Below the pieces are notes generated by a model. That model ran no database searches. It was not told where the DNA came from and was given only the letters and a program-made list of their open reading frames with translations. From positions 1,178,001 to 1,242,000 of the forward strand of contig NZ_CP094974.1 in the NCBI RefSeq assembly GCF_022869805.1: 64,000 bases of DNA. Reading direction: 5' to 3'. The position numbers were made by a program, and so were the translations under genes. Below, one piece after another: positions 1 through 10,446 of this stretch (positions are counted from its first letter, which is position 1; each line of letters opens with the position of its first letter). Source of the DNA: Halosolutus halophilus (GTDB taxonomy: Archaea; Halobacteriota; Halobacteria; Halobacteriales; Natrialbaceae).

Positions 1-4
1 CCGA

Positions 5-288
5 CGTTCCGGTCGGGGGAATCCCGGTTGCCTTCTCCACCCCGCGACCCGTCGAGCGACAGGTGTCCGGCGGTCCACTGCTCGCTTCCGCGCCTGATGG
101 GCTGTCGCCGGTTAACCACGATGGGGCGTCCCTGCGGACGGCCACCGTGGACCGCTGTCCCCGACGGACGAGGCTTCCACGTTGGCTCCCGGGGCCCCGG
201 CCGGTCTGACCGGACGCCCGCGGTGTTCGGTCCCCGCTAAAGGCCATACTGCGGGTTACGAGCAGGGCCTAACTGCCCGACCTATCCA
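5..288 (-). ncRNA. ffs: archaeal signal recognition particle 7S RNA
   Basis: Read on the minus strand, this unit has the SRP helix 8 signature: a GGAAG apical loop closed by GCGC/GCGA pairs, followed by the asymmetric AGCAG loop (core GCGCGGAAGCGAGCAG, about positions 84-99). The ends can close helix 1: GGTCGGG near 276-282 pairs with CCCGACC near 11-17. The length (about 280-300 nt) fits haloarchaeal 7S RNA. The RNA scaffolds SRP19 and SRP54 for co-translational targeting of membrane proteins. A TATA-like element lies about 25 nt upstream. The exact ends are approximate (within about 10 nt), and no protein gene is supported in this stretch. Confidence 0.85.
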
Positions 289-302
289 GAAGTACATAGC
301 GG

Positions 303-316
303 GTTACTACTTAAGG
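303..316 (-). promoter_or_regulatory. promoter (TATA) of the SRP RNA gene
   Basis: On the minus strand the sequence CCTTAAGTAGTAA is centred about 25 nt upstream of the inferred 5' end of the 7S RNA, the normal spacing for an archaeal TATA box. It is AT-rich in an otherwise very GC-rich region. Confidence 0.5.
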
Positions 317-351
317 GCCTTTCGCCTCTCGATCGCCCGACTGCGCGGGCA

Positions 352-393
352 ATCGCGACTGCGGCCCGAGCGATCGCGACTGCGGCCCGATCG
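352..393. repeat. two 21-bp tandem units
   Basis: A 21-bp unit beginning ATCGCGACTGCGGCCCGA is repeated twice head to tail, differing at one position near the end of the unit. It lies between the end of the CDC48 gene and the SRP promoter. No function can be assigned. Confidence 0.6.
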
Positions 394-438
394 TAGGGTG
401 GAGTCGAGGCCGGACGCTACCGATCCGGCGGCGGATCG

Positions 439-2874
<2,436 letters not shown>

Positions 2875-3243
2875 TTAGCCCTCGACTGGGATCTCCTTGC
2901 CGCGGGTCGTCGCCCCCGCGATCGGCAGGGAGATCTCGAGGACGCCGTTGGTGTACGCCGCCGAGATCTCCTCGTCGACGATGTCCTTGGGGAACCGGAA
3001 CCGGCGGTGGTAGGTCTGCTTTCGGCCGCGCTCGTCGTCGACGTGTTCGGCGGCGACGTTCAGGACGCCCTCGTCCCACGTCACCTCGATCTCGTCGGTC
3101 TCGAAGCCCGGCATGTCGACCGTGAGGACGAATTCGTCGTCCTCCTCGTACAGTTCGTAGTCGTTGCTTCCCTGGTCACCGAACAGACGAGAGGGCATGT
3201 CGAGGCCCTGGGTCCAGGTGCTTGGTGTCGGTCGGAGCACCAT
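2875..3243 (-). CDS. Hsp20/alpha-crystallin small heat-shock protein
   Basis: A 122-residue ATP-independent holdase chaperone. The alpha-crystallin domain covers about residues 28-115: EEDDEFVLTVDMPGF is the typical opening strand, and the C-terminal TNGVLEISLP is the conserved A-x-x-x-n-G-v-L segment. The protein ends soon after, without a clear I-x-I tail (GKEIPVEG), so higher oligomer assembly may differ. An AT-rich promoter with a TATA-like TAATAAAT lies about 45 bp upstream (3286-3293), consistent with a heat-regulated haloarchaeal promoter. It lies near the Cdc48-like gene, which suits a shared protein-quality-control role. Confidence 0.9.
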   Translation of the reverse strand: MVLRPTPSTWTQGLDMPSRLFGDQGSNDYELYEEDDEFVLTVDMPGFETDEIEVTWDEGVLNVAAEHVDDERGRKQTYHRRFRFPKDIVDEEISAAYTNGVLEISLPIAGATTRGKEIPVEG

Positions 3244-3465
3244 CGCTGGTCACCTCGTTTCCATTTGGCGATTGTATGCGGTTCGTAATAAATCTAACGA
3301 ATTATGACATATAGTAACAAACAACATCATCCGCGTGATGGCGTCCGATCGGGCCGACGATCGGATGTCGTGGCCGGGTCGCGACGGCGGCCGTTCCCTG
3401 ACGGTATCCTCGATCGGATCTGGCCGAGGAAAAGGCCCATTAGTCAGTCGATACATTTCTCGGGT

Positions 3466-3855
3466 ATGGGACTTGGCAGTACGGCAAAGAAGATTCAGGG
3501 CCTCTCGGAGCGCGCCGAGGCGATGTACAGACAGGTACAGGAACTCCAGCAGCGGATCACGAACCTGGAGGAAGAGGTCGACGACACCCACGACACGGTC
3601 TCCCGGATGGACCACCAGTTGACCGAACAGCGGGAACTCCTCCTCGCGATCGCCGACGAACACGGACTCGACGGCGAGGAGATCCTCGCCAGAGCGGCGA
3701 TCGACGAGGCCGACGAACTCGCGGACGAGGACGACGCTGGTGCCGAGGACGTCACTGACGGCGAGGACGATGCTGGTTCGGGGGACGCCACCGACACTGA
3801 GGACTCGACGGCAAACGGCGAGGCGGGAGAAGCGAGCGAAACCAGCGCCGAGTAG
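3466..3855 (+). CDS. DUF5798 family coiled-coil protein
   Basis: A 129-residue haloarchaeal protein. The opening MGLGSTAKKIQGLSERAEAM is characteristic of the DUF5798 family. Residues 10-65 form a long heptad-rich helix (QVQELQQRITNLEEEVDDTHDTVSRM), followed by an Asp/Glu/Ala-rich disordered tail with repeated EDDAG-type units. There is no catalytic motif and the function is unknown; a structural or adaptor role is possible. The start was placed at the family's conserved N-terminus rather than at the upstream in-frame ATG. The gene stands alone between Hsp20 and cysK. Confidence 0.85.
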   Translation: MGLGSTAKKIQGLSERAEAMYRQVQELQQRITNLEEEVDDTHDTVSRMDHQLTEQRELLLAIADEHGLDGEEILARAAIDEADELADEDDAGAEDVTDGEDDAGSGDATDTEDSTANGEAGEASETSAE

Positions 3856-3969
3856 ACCGAGAACGGCGACAGCGATCGTCGCCGGCCGAGTCCAGGCGGC
3901 GTCCGGTCGGGGTCCGGATTTCGAACGCATCAGTAACAGCTAACAACCGGGGCAACATTTGCCAGAACG

Positions 3970-4950
3970 ATGACTACCCACGAGCGACCGGTGGACTCGG
4001 TGCTGGAGACGATCGGTCGGACGCCGCTCGTTCGCCTCCACGACGCACCGGGCGACGTCAGGATCTACGCGAAACTCGAGTCGTTCAATCCGGGCGCGAG
4101 CGTCAAGGACCGCATCGGCCGGTACATGTTAGAGCGCATGCTAGAGCGGGGCGACGTCCCGGCCGGCGGGACGATCGTCGAGCCGACCGCCGGCAACACG
4201 GGGATCGGACTCGCGATCGCGGCCGAACAGCTCGGTCTCGACGCGATCTTCGTCGTTCCGGAGCGGTTCAGCGTCGAGAAACAGCAGTTGATGGGTGCCC
4301 TCGGTTCCGAGATCATCAACACCCCCACCGAGGACGGGATGGACGGCGCGATCGAGCGCGCCCACGATCTCGCGGCGGAACTCGACGACGCGGTCGTCCC
4401 ACAGCAGTTCTCGAACCCCCTGAACACCGAGGCACACTACGCGACGACCGGGCCCGAGATTTACGAGGCGCTCGACGGCGACGTCGGCGCGGTCGTCGCG
4501 GGCTGTGGGACGGCGGGAACGCTCATGGGAATCGCCCGCTACGCCCTCGAACGGGAGCCGGACACGTACGTCGCGGCGGTCGAACCCGAGGGGTCGCTCT
4601 ACGGCGAGTTCCTCGGCGAGGACCGCGAGGAAGGCGAGTACAAGATCGAGGGGATCGGGACGCACAACGTCGAAACGAACGAACTCTTCGAACCCGACCT
4701 CGTGGACGACGTCTACGCGATCCCCGATCGGGTCGCCCACGAGGAACTGAAACGGCTCGCACGCGAGGAGGGCCACCTCGTCGCCTCGAGTGCGAGCGCG
4801 GCGAGCGTCGCGGCGAAACGCGTCGCCCGGGCGATCGACGCGGGGACGATTGACGCCCCCTCCGACACCGTCGTGACGGTCTTCCCGGATTCGAGCGAAC
4901 GCTACCTGTCGAAGGGGATCTACCGCTCGTTCGAGGAGTGGTCGTCGTAG
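3970..4950 (+). CDS. cysK: cysteine synthase family PLP enzyme
   Basis: A 326-residue fold-type II PLP enzyme that makes L-cysteine from O-acetyl- or O-phosphoserine and sulfide. Visible motifs are NPGASVKDRIG (the Lys binds PLP), PTAGNTGIGLA (substrate-binding loop), the Gly-rich GCGTAGTLMG phosphate loop, and PDSSERYLSKG near the C-terminus. It lacks the C-terminal CBS pair of cystathionine beta-synthases. Specificity between O-acetylserine and other activated serines cannot be read from the sequence. It has its own short leader and is followed by a convergent small gene. Confidence 0.9.
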   Translation: MTTHERPVDSVLETIGRTPLVRLHDAPGDVRIYAKLESFNPGASVKDRIGRYMLERMLERGDVPAGGTIVEPTAGNTGIGLAIAAEQLGLDAIFVVPERFSVEKQQLMGALGSEIINTPTEDGMDGAIERAHDLAAELDDAVVPQQFSNPLNTEAHYATTGPEIYEALDGDVGAVVAGCGTAGTLMGIARYALEREPDTYVAAVEPEGSLYGEFLGEDREEGEYKIEGIGTHNVETNELFEPDLVDDVYAIPDRVAHEELKRLAREEGHLVASSASAASVAAKRVARAIDAGTIDAPSDTVVTVFPDSSERYLSKGIYRSFEEWSS

Positions 4951-4972
4951 TCAGGTGCCACCGGGGAGGGGC

Positions 4973-5314
4973 CTACGACGGCGTTTCCAGTCCGCCGATC
5001 GCAGAGAGCGTGGCTTCCAGTTCGGTGCCCCGTTCCGTCAACTCGACGTGGCCGCGCTCGTGATCGTAGTCGACGACGTTCGCGCCGTTCAGTTTCGGGA
5101 GGTGGACGTGGTACAGCAGGGTGTGGATTTCAGTGACGAGGTCGCCGGGGACATCCGTGATCGGAGCGTCGTGTTCCCGAACGGCGAGATCCGTCGCGAG
5201 ATCCTGCACCGTCACCCGCCGGTCACGGTCCGCGAGAAGGGTGAGAAGCGCCCTGCGACGATGGTTCTGGCAGAGATCGAACGCGGTATCGAGCGGTAGT
5301 GACTCCCGTCTCAT
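4973..5314 (-). CDS. DUF7344 winged-helix protein
   Basis: A 113-residue protein with the DUF7344 arrangement: the N-terminal LDTAFDLCQNHRRRALLTLLAD opens a winged helix, and LLYHVHLPKLNGANVVDYDHERGHVELTERG is the recognition helix plus wing typical of this haloarchaeal family. These are presumed DNA-binding or accessory regulators; no target is known. The start at MRRESLPL gives a compact domain; the longer upstream reading is Arg/Pro-rich and out of character. Convergent with cysK (22-bp gap). Confidence 0.85.
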   Translation of the reverse strand: MRRESLPLDTAFDLCQNHRRRALLTLLADRDRRVTVQDLATDLAVREHDAPITDVPGDLVTEIHTLLYHVHLPKLNGANVVDYDHERGHVELTERGTELEATLSAIGGLETPS

Positions 5315-5466
5315 AGGGTTCGTACGCCGGGGTGGTAGATGAGGAGATATACTGTTATCACAGTCCTTTTTATACAGGTGGGCCCCGACCGGGGTGACTG
5401 GGGAGCCATCCGGTGGACGGGACACGATCCCCGTTCGATCCGGGTGATCGGCGGCACCGCTCCCGG

Positions 5467-6138
5467 TCACCGCGTCTCCGTGCCCTCCTCGGCTGGCGGC
5501 GTGACGATCAGCGTCTCCCCGATCAGCGACTGGTAGCCCCGGTGGAGTCGCTGGGAGAGCGACTGCTGGCTGATGCCGAGTTCGGTCGCGACGTCGGTGA
5601 GCGAGACGTCCGAGGACGTGAAGTAGTCCAGTTCCCACGCGGTCACCAGGGCGTCGTGTTGTTTCGGCGTGAGTCCGTACCGTCTGCTCGTTCGCGGCTG
5701 TGTGAGTTCGTGAAGCCGGCTCAACCGGAACGGAATGGCGTTGTCGTTACAGTAGGTCTGGAACTGATCGAGTCGGTCGTGATCGTCGAACCGCATCTGC
5801 AACTCCCACCGGTCGCCCTCCCCGGTCGCCTCGAGGATCGTCGCGCCGACCTGCGTGTACGCGTAGACGATCGTCTCGACGTTTTCCGTCCAGTTCGCGC
5901 GATAGAGCGTGGCTCGATCGAACTCGTCGAGTCGGTGAAGATCCTCGATGGTCGGGTCCCCCTCGACGGCGGTCTCGAACCTCTCGAGTCCGCTGCCGGA
6001 CACCCAGAAGTACGGCGTCAGGACCTCGTCGGCTGCCACGACTCGCTCGATCTCGACGGTCGTCTCCGGGACTGCCTGTAACGTCCGGTAGAGCGCGAAG
6101 ACGTCCGACGGCACGTGAAATTCGGCGAAGAGACTCAT
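5467..6138 (-). CDS. HTH_10 (bacterio-opsin activator type) regulator
   Basis: A 223-residue regulator. Residues 1-150 form a variable sensor-like domain. The C-terminal HTH_10 domain (about 160-215) reads YGLTPKQHDALVTAWELDYF, then the helix-turn-helix with ISQQSLSQRLHRGYQSL. It lacks the PAS and GAF modules found in Bat itself, so it belongs to the short form common in haloarchaea. The start at MSLFAEFHVP is the conserved N-terminus. It is divergent from a second HTH_10 gene across a 227-bp region with two direct-repeat sites (6260-6309), so the pair may be co- or cross-regulated. Confidence 0.87.
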   Translation of the reverse strand: MSLFAEFHVPSDVFALYRTLQAVPETTVEIERVVAADEVLTPYFWVSGSGLERFETAVEGDPTIEDLHRLDEFDRATLYRANWTENVETIVYAYTQVGATILEATGEGDRWELQMRFDDHDRLDQFQTYCNDNAIPFRLSRLHELTQPRTSRRYGLTPKQHDALVTAWELDYFTSSDVSLTDVATELGISQQSLSQRLHRGYQSLIGETLIVTPPAEEGTETR

Positions 6139-6259
6139 GGGTTCTGCAGGCAGGCAGCGGTGATAAGGGGCCGGGATCTGGGCAGGGGATCCGACTGGCC
6201 GTCCCGGAGGGAGCCGATCCGGTCGACGCACGGAAATTCAGTCGTGATTCCAGGAGTCG

Positions 6260-6309
6260 GTCGTCCCACCGGGTTTCGATCGCAATTCCGGGATTCAGTC
6301 GTCCCACCG
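6260..6309. promoter_or_regulatory. paired direct repeats between two divergent HTH_10 regulators
   Basis: GTCGTCCCACCG occurs at 6260-6271 and again at 6298-6309, each followed four bases later by TCGATC. The 38-bp spacing places both on nearly the same helix face. They sit in the middle of the shared promoter region and are candidate operators for one or both flanking regulators. Confidence 0.45.
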
Positions 6310-6365
6310 AAGATCGATCCGCGAAGACCGACAACGGTAACTGCCGTCCCGTTGCGAGTGGGTCT

Positions 6366-7013
6366 ATGACCCTGATCGTCGAGTTCGTACTGGGGTCGCC
6401 GATCCTCCGGGAGGCATCGAAGGAGATCGAGCGGCGCACGATCGAAGATATCACCCAGCCGGCGACGGGACCGGCGAAGGTAATCTTCTGGGCGTACGGG
6501 GACGCGTTCGAGGCGTTCGAATCTGGACTCGACGCGGACGAAACCGTAGACGAGTACTCGTTGATCGATAAGACGGCCGATCGGCGACTGTACCGGGTGA
6601 CGCTGTCCGACCGGGGGATGGAGTGTCTGACCTATCCGCTCGCGGTGGAACACGATATCACGTTTCTCGACGTCACGGGCTTCGAAGAGACCGAGATTCG
6701 GGCCAGGGTCCCATCGAGGGAGGCGCTGGCCGCGTACCGCGACGGCTGCCGAGAGAAAGAGATCCCTTTCCGCCTCCAGCGAATTTACCAGGAAGAGCCC
6801 GTGGACAGCGATCGGTACGGACTCAGCGATCGGCAGCGAACGGCACTCCTCGCTGCGCTCGAGGCCGGGTACTTCGCCGTCCCCCGAGACACGACGCTCT
6901 CGGCGGTCGCCTCGAAACTCGACATCTCCGATCAGGCGCTGTCGGCCCGAATTCGGCGCGGCCAGGCCAATCTGCTCCGGAATACGATCGCGCTGGATCG
7001 CGACCCGACTTAA
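6366..7013 (+). CDS. HTH_10 (bacterio-opsin activator type) regulator
   Basis: A 215-residue protein. The N-terminal half begins MTLIVEFVLGSPILREASK, as in other short HTH_10 proteins. The HTH_10 domain covers about residues 150-210 (YGLSDRQRTALLAALEAGYF, then LDISDQALSARIRRGQANLL). Architecture and length match the divergent neighbour at 5467-6138, suggesting an old duplication. A HalOD1 protein follows 59 bp downstream on the same strand. Confidence 0.87.
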   Translation: MTLIVEFVLGSPILREASKEIERRTIEDITQPATGPAKVIFWAYGDAFEAFESGLDADETVDEYSLIDKTADRRLYRVTLSDRGMECLTYPLAVEHDITFLDVTGFEETEIRARVPSREALAAYRDGCREKEIPFRLQRIYQEEPVDSDRYGLSDRQRTALLAALEAGYFAVPRDTTLSAVASKLDISDQALSARIRRGQANLLRNTIALDRDPT

Positions 7014-7072
7014 AGAGTTTACCACTCAACCCCGTTCGTTTCCCGGGAGGCACCGGTAGAAGTGGTACTGGA

Positions 7073-7357
7073 ATGTCCACCTCTGACTCACAACCGATTA
7101 GCGAATCGTCCGATGCGGCCCCGGAACGACCGCCCAGCGAGGCAGTGATCGACGCCGTCGCGACGGCATCGGGGATCGACGCGATCGAACTCGCGGGGGA
7201 GTTCGGGCCGCTCTACGACGCGATCGATCCGACTGCACTCGACGCGCTGTTCGATCGAGAGGACGCGATCGGCTCTGTCAGGTTTCACTACGCCGGCTAT
7301 CAGGTTGCAGTCGACCACGAAGGCCGGATCGAACTCACTGGCGCCCCAGATACGTAA
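7073..7357 (+). CDS. HalOD1 output-domain protein
   Basis: A 94-residue protein consisting almost entirely of a HalOD1 domain (PSEAVIDAVATASGIDAIEL, then FHYAGYQVAVDHEGRIEL at the end). HalOD1 is an output module of haloarchaeal signalling systems that also occurs alone; its partner is unknown. It lies 59 bp downstream of an HTH_10 regulator on the same strand and is likely cotranscribed with it. The start is the ATG directly before the low-complexity Ser/Asp segment. Confidence 0.88.
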   Translation: MSTSDSQPISESSDAAPERPPSEAVIDAVATASGIDAIELAGEFGPLYDAIDPTALDALFDREDAIGSVRFHYAGYQVAVDHEGRIELTGAPDT

Positions 7358-7458
7358 GCCCCACATCGTCGCTCTCTGCCCGCCCCGTTCGCGCTCACGT
7401 CGTCACCCTTCCCCCGCCGTGCTCGAATCCACGCAGTCACCTCTACTCGTGTCGCCTC

Positions 7459-7986
7459 TTACTCGTGTGGAACGGTTCGATCGGCAAATCGCGCCGGGAC
7501 AGCACCGACGATGGTGGCGAGGACGGCCCCGACGATCGTGCCGTAGACGAGGTGACCGACGGCGAAGGTAGCCGCACCGACGAGTTCCGCGGCCGGTCCC
7601 GGCAACGGGAGGTACGGGAGCGGGAGAACCGCCACGCCGGCCTGACTGACCGCGACGGGAAGGATCAGGCCACCCGCGAGGATCCCGAGCACCGCGCCGA
7701 AGGCGATCCCGGCTCCGACGTAACTCTCGAACGTCCCGACGAACTCCGCGACCGCGGGGCGCGAGACGATCGTCGCGAACGCGATCCCGAACAGGATGCT
7801 CAGCGCGAGGTGGACGAGCCACCCGGCGACGATCGTCGACGAACCGATGAGCGCACCCAGGATCTCGAAGACGTTCGGTCCGAGCTGGAGGACCAGTCCC
7901 ATCCCGATGCCACCGGCGAGGCCTGCCGTGAGACCGCCGGTCAGGACCTCGACCCCTTCGAGATCATGGTTGTTATTCACACCCAT
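7459..7986 (-). CDS. small multi-spanning membrane protein, DUF6789-like
   Basis: A 175-residue protein with about five hydrophobic segments (residues about 12-35, 42-70, 78-112, 118-135, 145-170). It contains a Gly-rich first helix (GGLTAGLAGGIGMGLVLQL) and a VGHLVYGTIVGAVLA motif near the C-terminus, the pattern of haloarchaeal DUF6789-type proteins, which are often misannotated as histidine kinases. There is no kinase motif. The start at MGVNNNHDLEG was preferred; the upstream in-frame extension is basic and unlike a haloarchaeal protein. Its role is unknown. Confidence 0.7.
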   Translation of the reverse strand: MGVNNNHDLEGVEVLTGGLTAGLAGGIGMGLVLQLGPNVFEILGALIGSSTIVAGWLVHLALSILFGIAFATIVSRPAVAEFVGTFESYVGAGIAFGAVLGILAGGLILPVAVSQAGVAVLPLPYLPLPGPAAELVGAATFAVGHLVYGTIVGAVLATIVGAVPARFADRTVPHE

Positions 7987-8254
7987 GGCTGTTGGTACCC
8001 ACTCGAGACGAATAATGCTAATTCCGAGAAAGCGAACGGTTAACTGACACCGATTGCGGCGGGGCCGGCCAGGGATCGATCGCCGCGAAACGTCACCGAG
8101 AGGCACAGAGAGAGGGAGCCGAAAGAAACACGACCGCGAGGCGGAGGGGGGGAGCCGAAAGGATGGGGGACGATCGATCGATTCGCCGCCGGGATTTAAC
8201 TGTCCGAACCGATCCGTCTGAAGCCTTACCGACGAGTCGGTCGAAGGCGACCGT

Positions 8255-9367
8255 ATGCAGATCACCGACGTCACCCAGCATCACCTGCAGCACTCGATGG
8301 AGGGGTCGTTCGAGCCGACGTGGATCCCCGGCTATCCGCAGGGGAGCCACGAGGTCGAGTTGTTCGAGGTTGAGACCGACGCGGGAATCACGGGCCTGGC
8401 CGCGAGCCCGAGTTTCGCAGGTGGGCTCGACTACGCCGACGCGCTCTCGGTCTTTCTGGTCGGGGAGGATCCACACGACGTTCGGGGGATTCGGCGCAAA
8501 CTCGACAGCGTCAACCTCGTCGGACCGCGGCCCTGGCACCTCGAAATCGCGCTGTGGGACGTCATCGGGAAAGACGCCGGCAAGCCAGTGTACGAACTGC
8601 TCGGCGGGACCGGCGACCCGATTCCGGTCTACGCGAGCACCGGCGAGGTCCAGCCCCCCGAGGATCGTATCGACTACGTCCGCCGGCGCGTCGAGGAGGG
8701 GTTCGACGCGGTCAAACTCCGGGTGACGAGCGTCGACGACGTCGCGATCGTCCGCGAGGTCAGGGAGGCGTTCCCCGACCTGACGCTCATGGTCGACGCC
8801 AACAAGGGCTGGTCGGTACGCGTGATGGAGCACGAGGAGCACTGGAGCTATCGGGACGCCCTCACGGTCGCCCGCGAACTCGAAGCGATCGGCGGAGTCG
8901 CCTGGCTCGAAGAACCGCTCCCACGCCACGATTACGACGGCTACGCCCGTCTCCGGGATGCGACTGACGTCCCGATCGCGGGCGGCGAGTTCAACGACGG
9001 GATCTTCCAGTTCCGGGAGTTCGCCGAGCGGGACGCGCTCGATATCTATCAGCCCGACGCGGCGCTCGCGACGGGCGTCCTCGGCGCCACCGAAGTCGCC
9101 AGCACGGCCCGGGAGACGGGTGCGCAGTTCGTTCCGCACACGTGGACCAACGGAATCGGCTTCGTCGCGAACCTCCACGTGATCGCGGCGGTCGACGCGC
9201 CGTGGTGCGAGTACCCGCTGGAACCGCCGTGGACCCCCGCAGTCCGGGATTTCATGCTTGCCGAACCGATCGAACAGGCGGACGGAACGATCGCGCCGCC
9301 GTCGGGGCCGGGACTCGGCGTCGAACTCGATCGCGGCGTCCTCGCCGAAGCGGAGGCGGAGGAGTGA
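8255..9367 (+). CDS. enolase-superfamily (mandelate racemase/muconate-lactonizing) dehydratase
   Basis: A 370-residue enzyme with an N-terminal capping domain (1-120) and a TIM barrel. Metal ligands are visible at D181 (MVDANKGW), E220 (WLEEPL) and E245 (IAGGEF); H295 in VPHTWTNG is the likely general base. The usual K-x-K acid/base motif reads K154-L-R156, as in some sugar-acid dehydratases. The likely reaction is dehydration of an acid sugar, but the substrate is not predictable. Directly downstream lie C-terminal remnants of an aldehyde dehydrogenase and another dehydrogenase, suggesting the gene is the survivor of a catabolic cluster. Confidence 0.85.
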   Translation: MQITDVTQHHLQHSMEGSFEPTWIPGYPQGSHEVELFEVETDAGITGLAASPSFAGGLDYADALSVFLVGEDPHDVRGIRRKLDSVNLVGPRPWHLEIALWDVIGKDAGKPVYELLGGTGDPIPVYASTGEVQPPEDRIDYVRRRVEEGFDAVKLRVTSVDDVAIVREVREAFPDLTLMVDANKGWSVRVMEHEEHWSYRDALTVARELEAIGGVAWLEEPLPRHDYDGYARLRDATDVPIAGGEFNDGIFQFREFAERDALDIYQPDAALATGVLGATEVASTARETGAQFVPHTWTNGIGFVANLHVIAAVDAPWCEYPLEPPWTPAVRDFMLAEPIEQADGTIAPPSGPGLGVELDRGVLAEAEAEE

Positions 9368-9397
9368 CCGATCAGGTGGAATTCTACGATCGCGATC

Positions 9398-9667
9398 GGT
9401 TCGACGTCGTTCGGCGAACCGACGACACTCTCCGGCCTCGCCGCCGGCGTCTGGACCGACGACCTCGAGACGGCTCACGAGATGGCCGCCGACCTCGGGG
9501 CCGGGACCGTCTGGATGACCACGTACAACGACCTGCTCGATTCCGCACCGCACGGCGGTTACGAAGGGAACGGGATGGGGTGCGAACTCGGCGACGAGGC
9601 CATCGCAGACTACTCGGAGGTCAAGACGGTCAAGACGAACCTCGGCGACGTCCCGAACGTCGGCTGA
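9398..9667 (+). pseudogene. aldehyde dehydrogenase C-terminal remnant
   Basis: One frame encodes LSGLAAGVWTDDLETAHEMA followed by ADLGAGTVWM, a degraded GG-x-x-G-N-G-M-G-C-ELG segment and DYSEVKTVKTNL. This is unmistakably the last ~80 residues of an NAD(P)-dependent aldehyde dehydrogenase. Everything upstream, including the catalytic Cys and the cofactor domain, is missing, and the sequence abuts the end of the dehydratase gene. Some substitutions within the normally conserved PFGGYKQSG-like motif (here APHGGYEGNG) also indicate decay. Confidence 0.75.
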
Positions 9668-9780
9668 TCGATCCCGGCCGGATCGTCGGCGAGACCTGTT
9701 CGCTCGGCGACGTTCCCGACGTGATCGAGCGCCTCGGCGAGTACGACACGATGGGGATCCCGGTCTGCGACGAGTTCTGA
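9663..9780 (+). pseudogene. C-terminal tail of a second dehydrogenase (probably zinc alcohol dehydrogenase)
   Basis: In a different frame from the ALDH remnant, about 38 codons read LIDPGRIVGE, SLGDVPDVIERLGEYDTMG and IPVCDEF before a stop. This resembles the C-terminus of a medium-chain zinc alcohol dehydrogenase, where the last helix and strand follow a DPGRIV-type segment. No upstream part survives. The family call rests on a short stretch and is tentative; fusion to the ALDH tail implies a deletion joining two genes. Confidence 0.45.
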
Positions 9781-9854
9781 CCGTCGGCGGTTCACTTAAA
9801 GATCCACTTCCATTCGGGAGAAGGGGTAACGGAGTTTCAGTCGACTCAGTTCGT

Positions 9855-10286
9855 ATGGCAATCGCACTCCCGAGCGAGGCGGACGAGTGGATCGACGCGT
9901 GGCAGACGACCCTCAACGAGTCCGACGAGTACGGCGACGTCGGCGAGGGATGGGGCGTCGGGTTCAACGGGGACTTTCTCTTCGAGATCCTCCCCGACAA
10001 GACCTACGACGGCGACACGCTCTCCCTCTTCGTCGGACTCGAGGACGGCGAGTGTACCGAGGCCTACCGGACCGACGATCCCGAGGGCGAAGACTGGGGC
10101 TTCGCGTTCCGCGGCAACTACACCGACTGGAAGGCGCTCGTCCGCGGGGACGTCGACGCCGTCGAGGGTATGATGAACGGCCAGTTCGACCTCGACGGCG
10201 ACATGCAGAAAGTGCTGCAGTACAGCGACGCCGCGGTCGTCATGACCGCGAACGCGGGCGAGATCGACACCCGATTCGAGTACTGA
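9855..10286 (+). CDS. SCP2 sterol-carrier-like domain protein
   Basis: A 143-residue single-domain protein of the SCP2 fold. The hydrophobic-ligand pocket strands are visible (GWGVGFNGDFLFEIL, then DWGFAFRGNYTDWKALVRGD), and the C-terminal helix ends LQYSDAAVVMTANAGEI. Archaeal SCP2-like proteins are thought to bind lipids or acyl-CoA-like ligands in the cytosol; the partner is unknown. It is monocistronic, with the start at MAIALPSEADEW. Confidence 0.82.
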   Translation: MAIALPSEADEWIDAWQTTLNESDEYGDVGEGWGVGFNGDFLFEILPDKTYDGDTLSLFVGLEDGECTEAYRTDDPEGEDWGFAFRGNYTDWKALVRGDVDAVEGMMNGQFDLDGDMQKVLQYSDAAVVMTANAGEIDTRFEY

Positions 10287-10446
10287 ATCGTCGGTTCGGT
10301 CCTGAACCGTGGGTGCGGTTCTGGAGGGACGGTCCTGGAGACACGAACTGCACGGTGGCGGGCACACACCGCAGTCGAGCCCCCGATCGACCGGTCCCCG
10401 GTGGGCGACGGTAGGCTTATTAGACGTGTCACTGAATGGCAACAAA

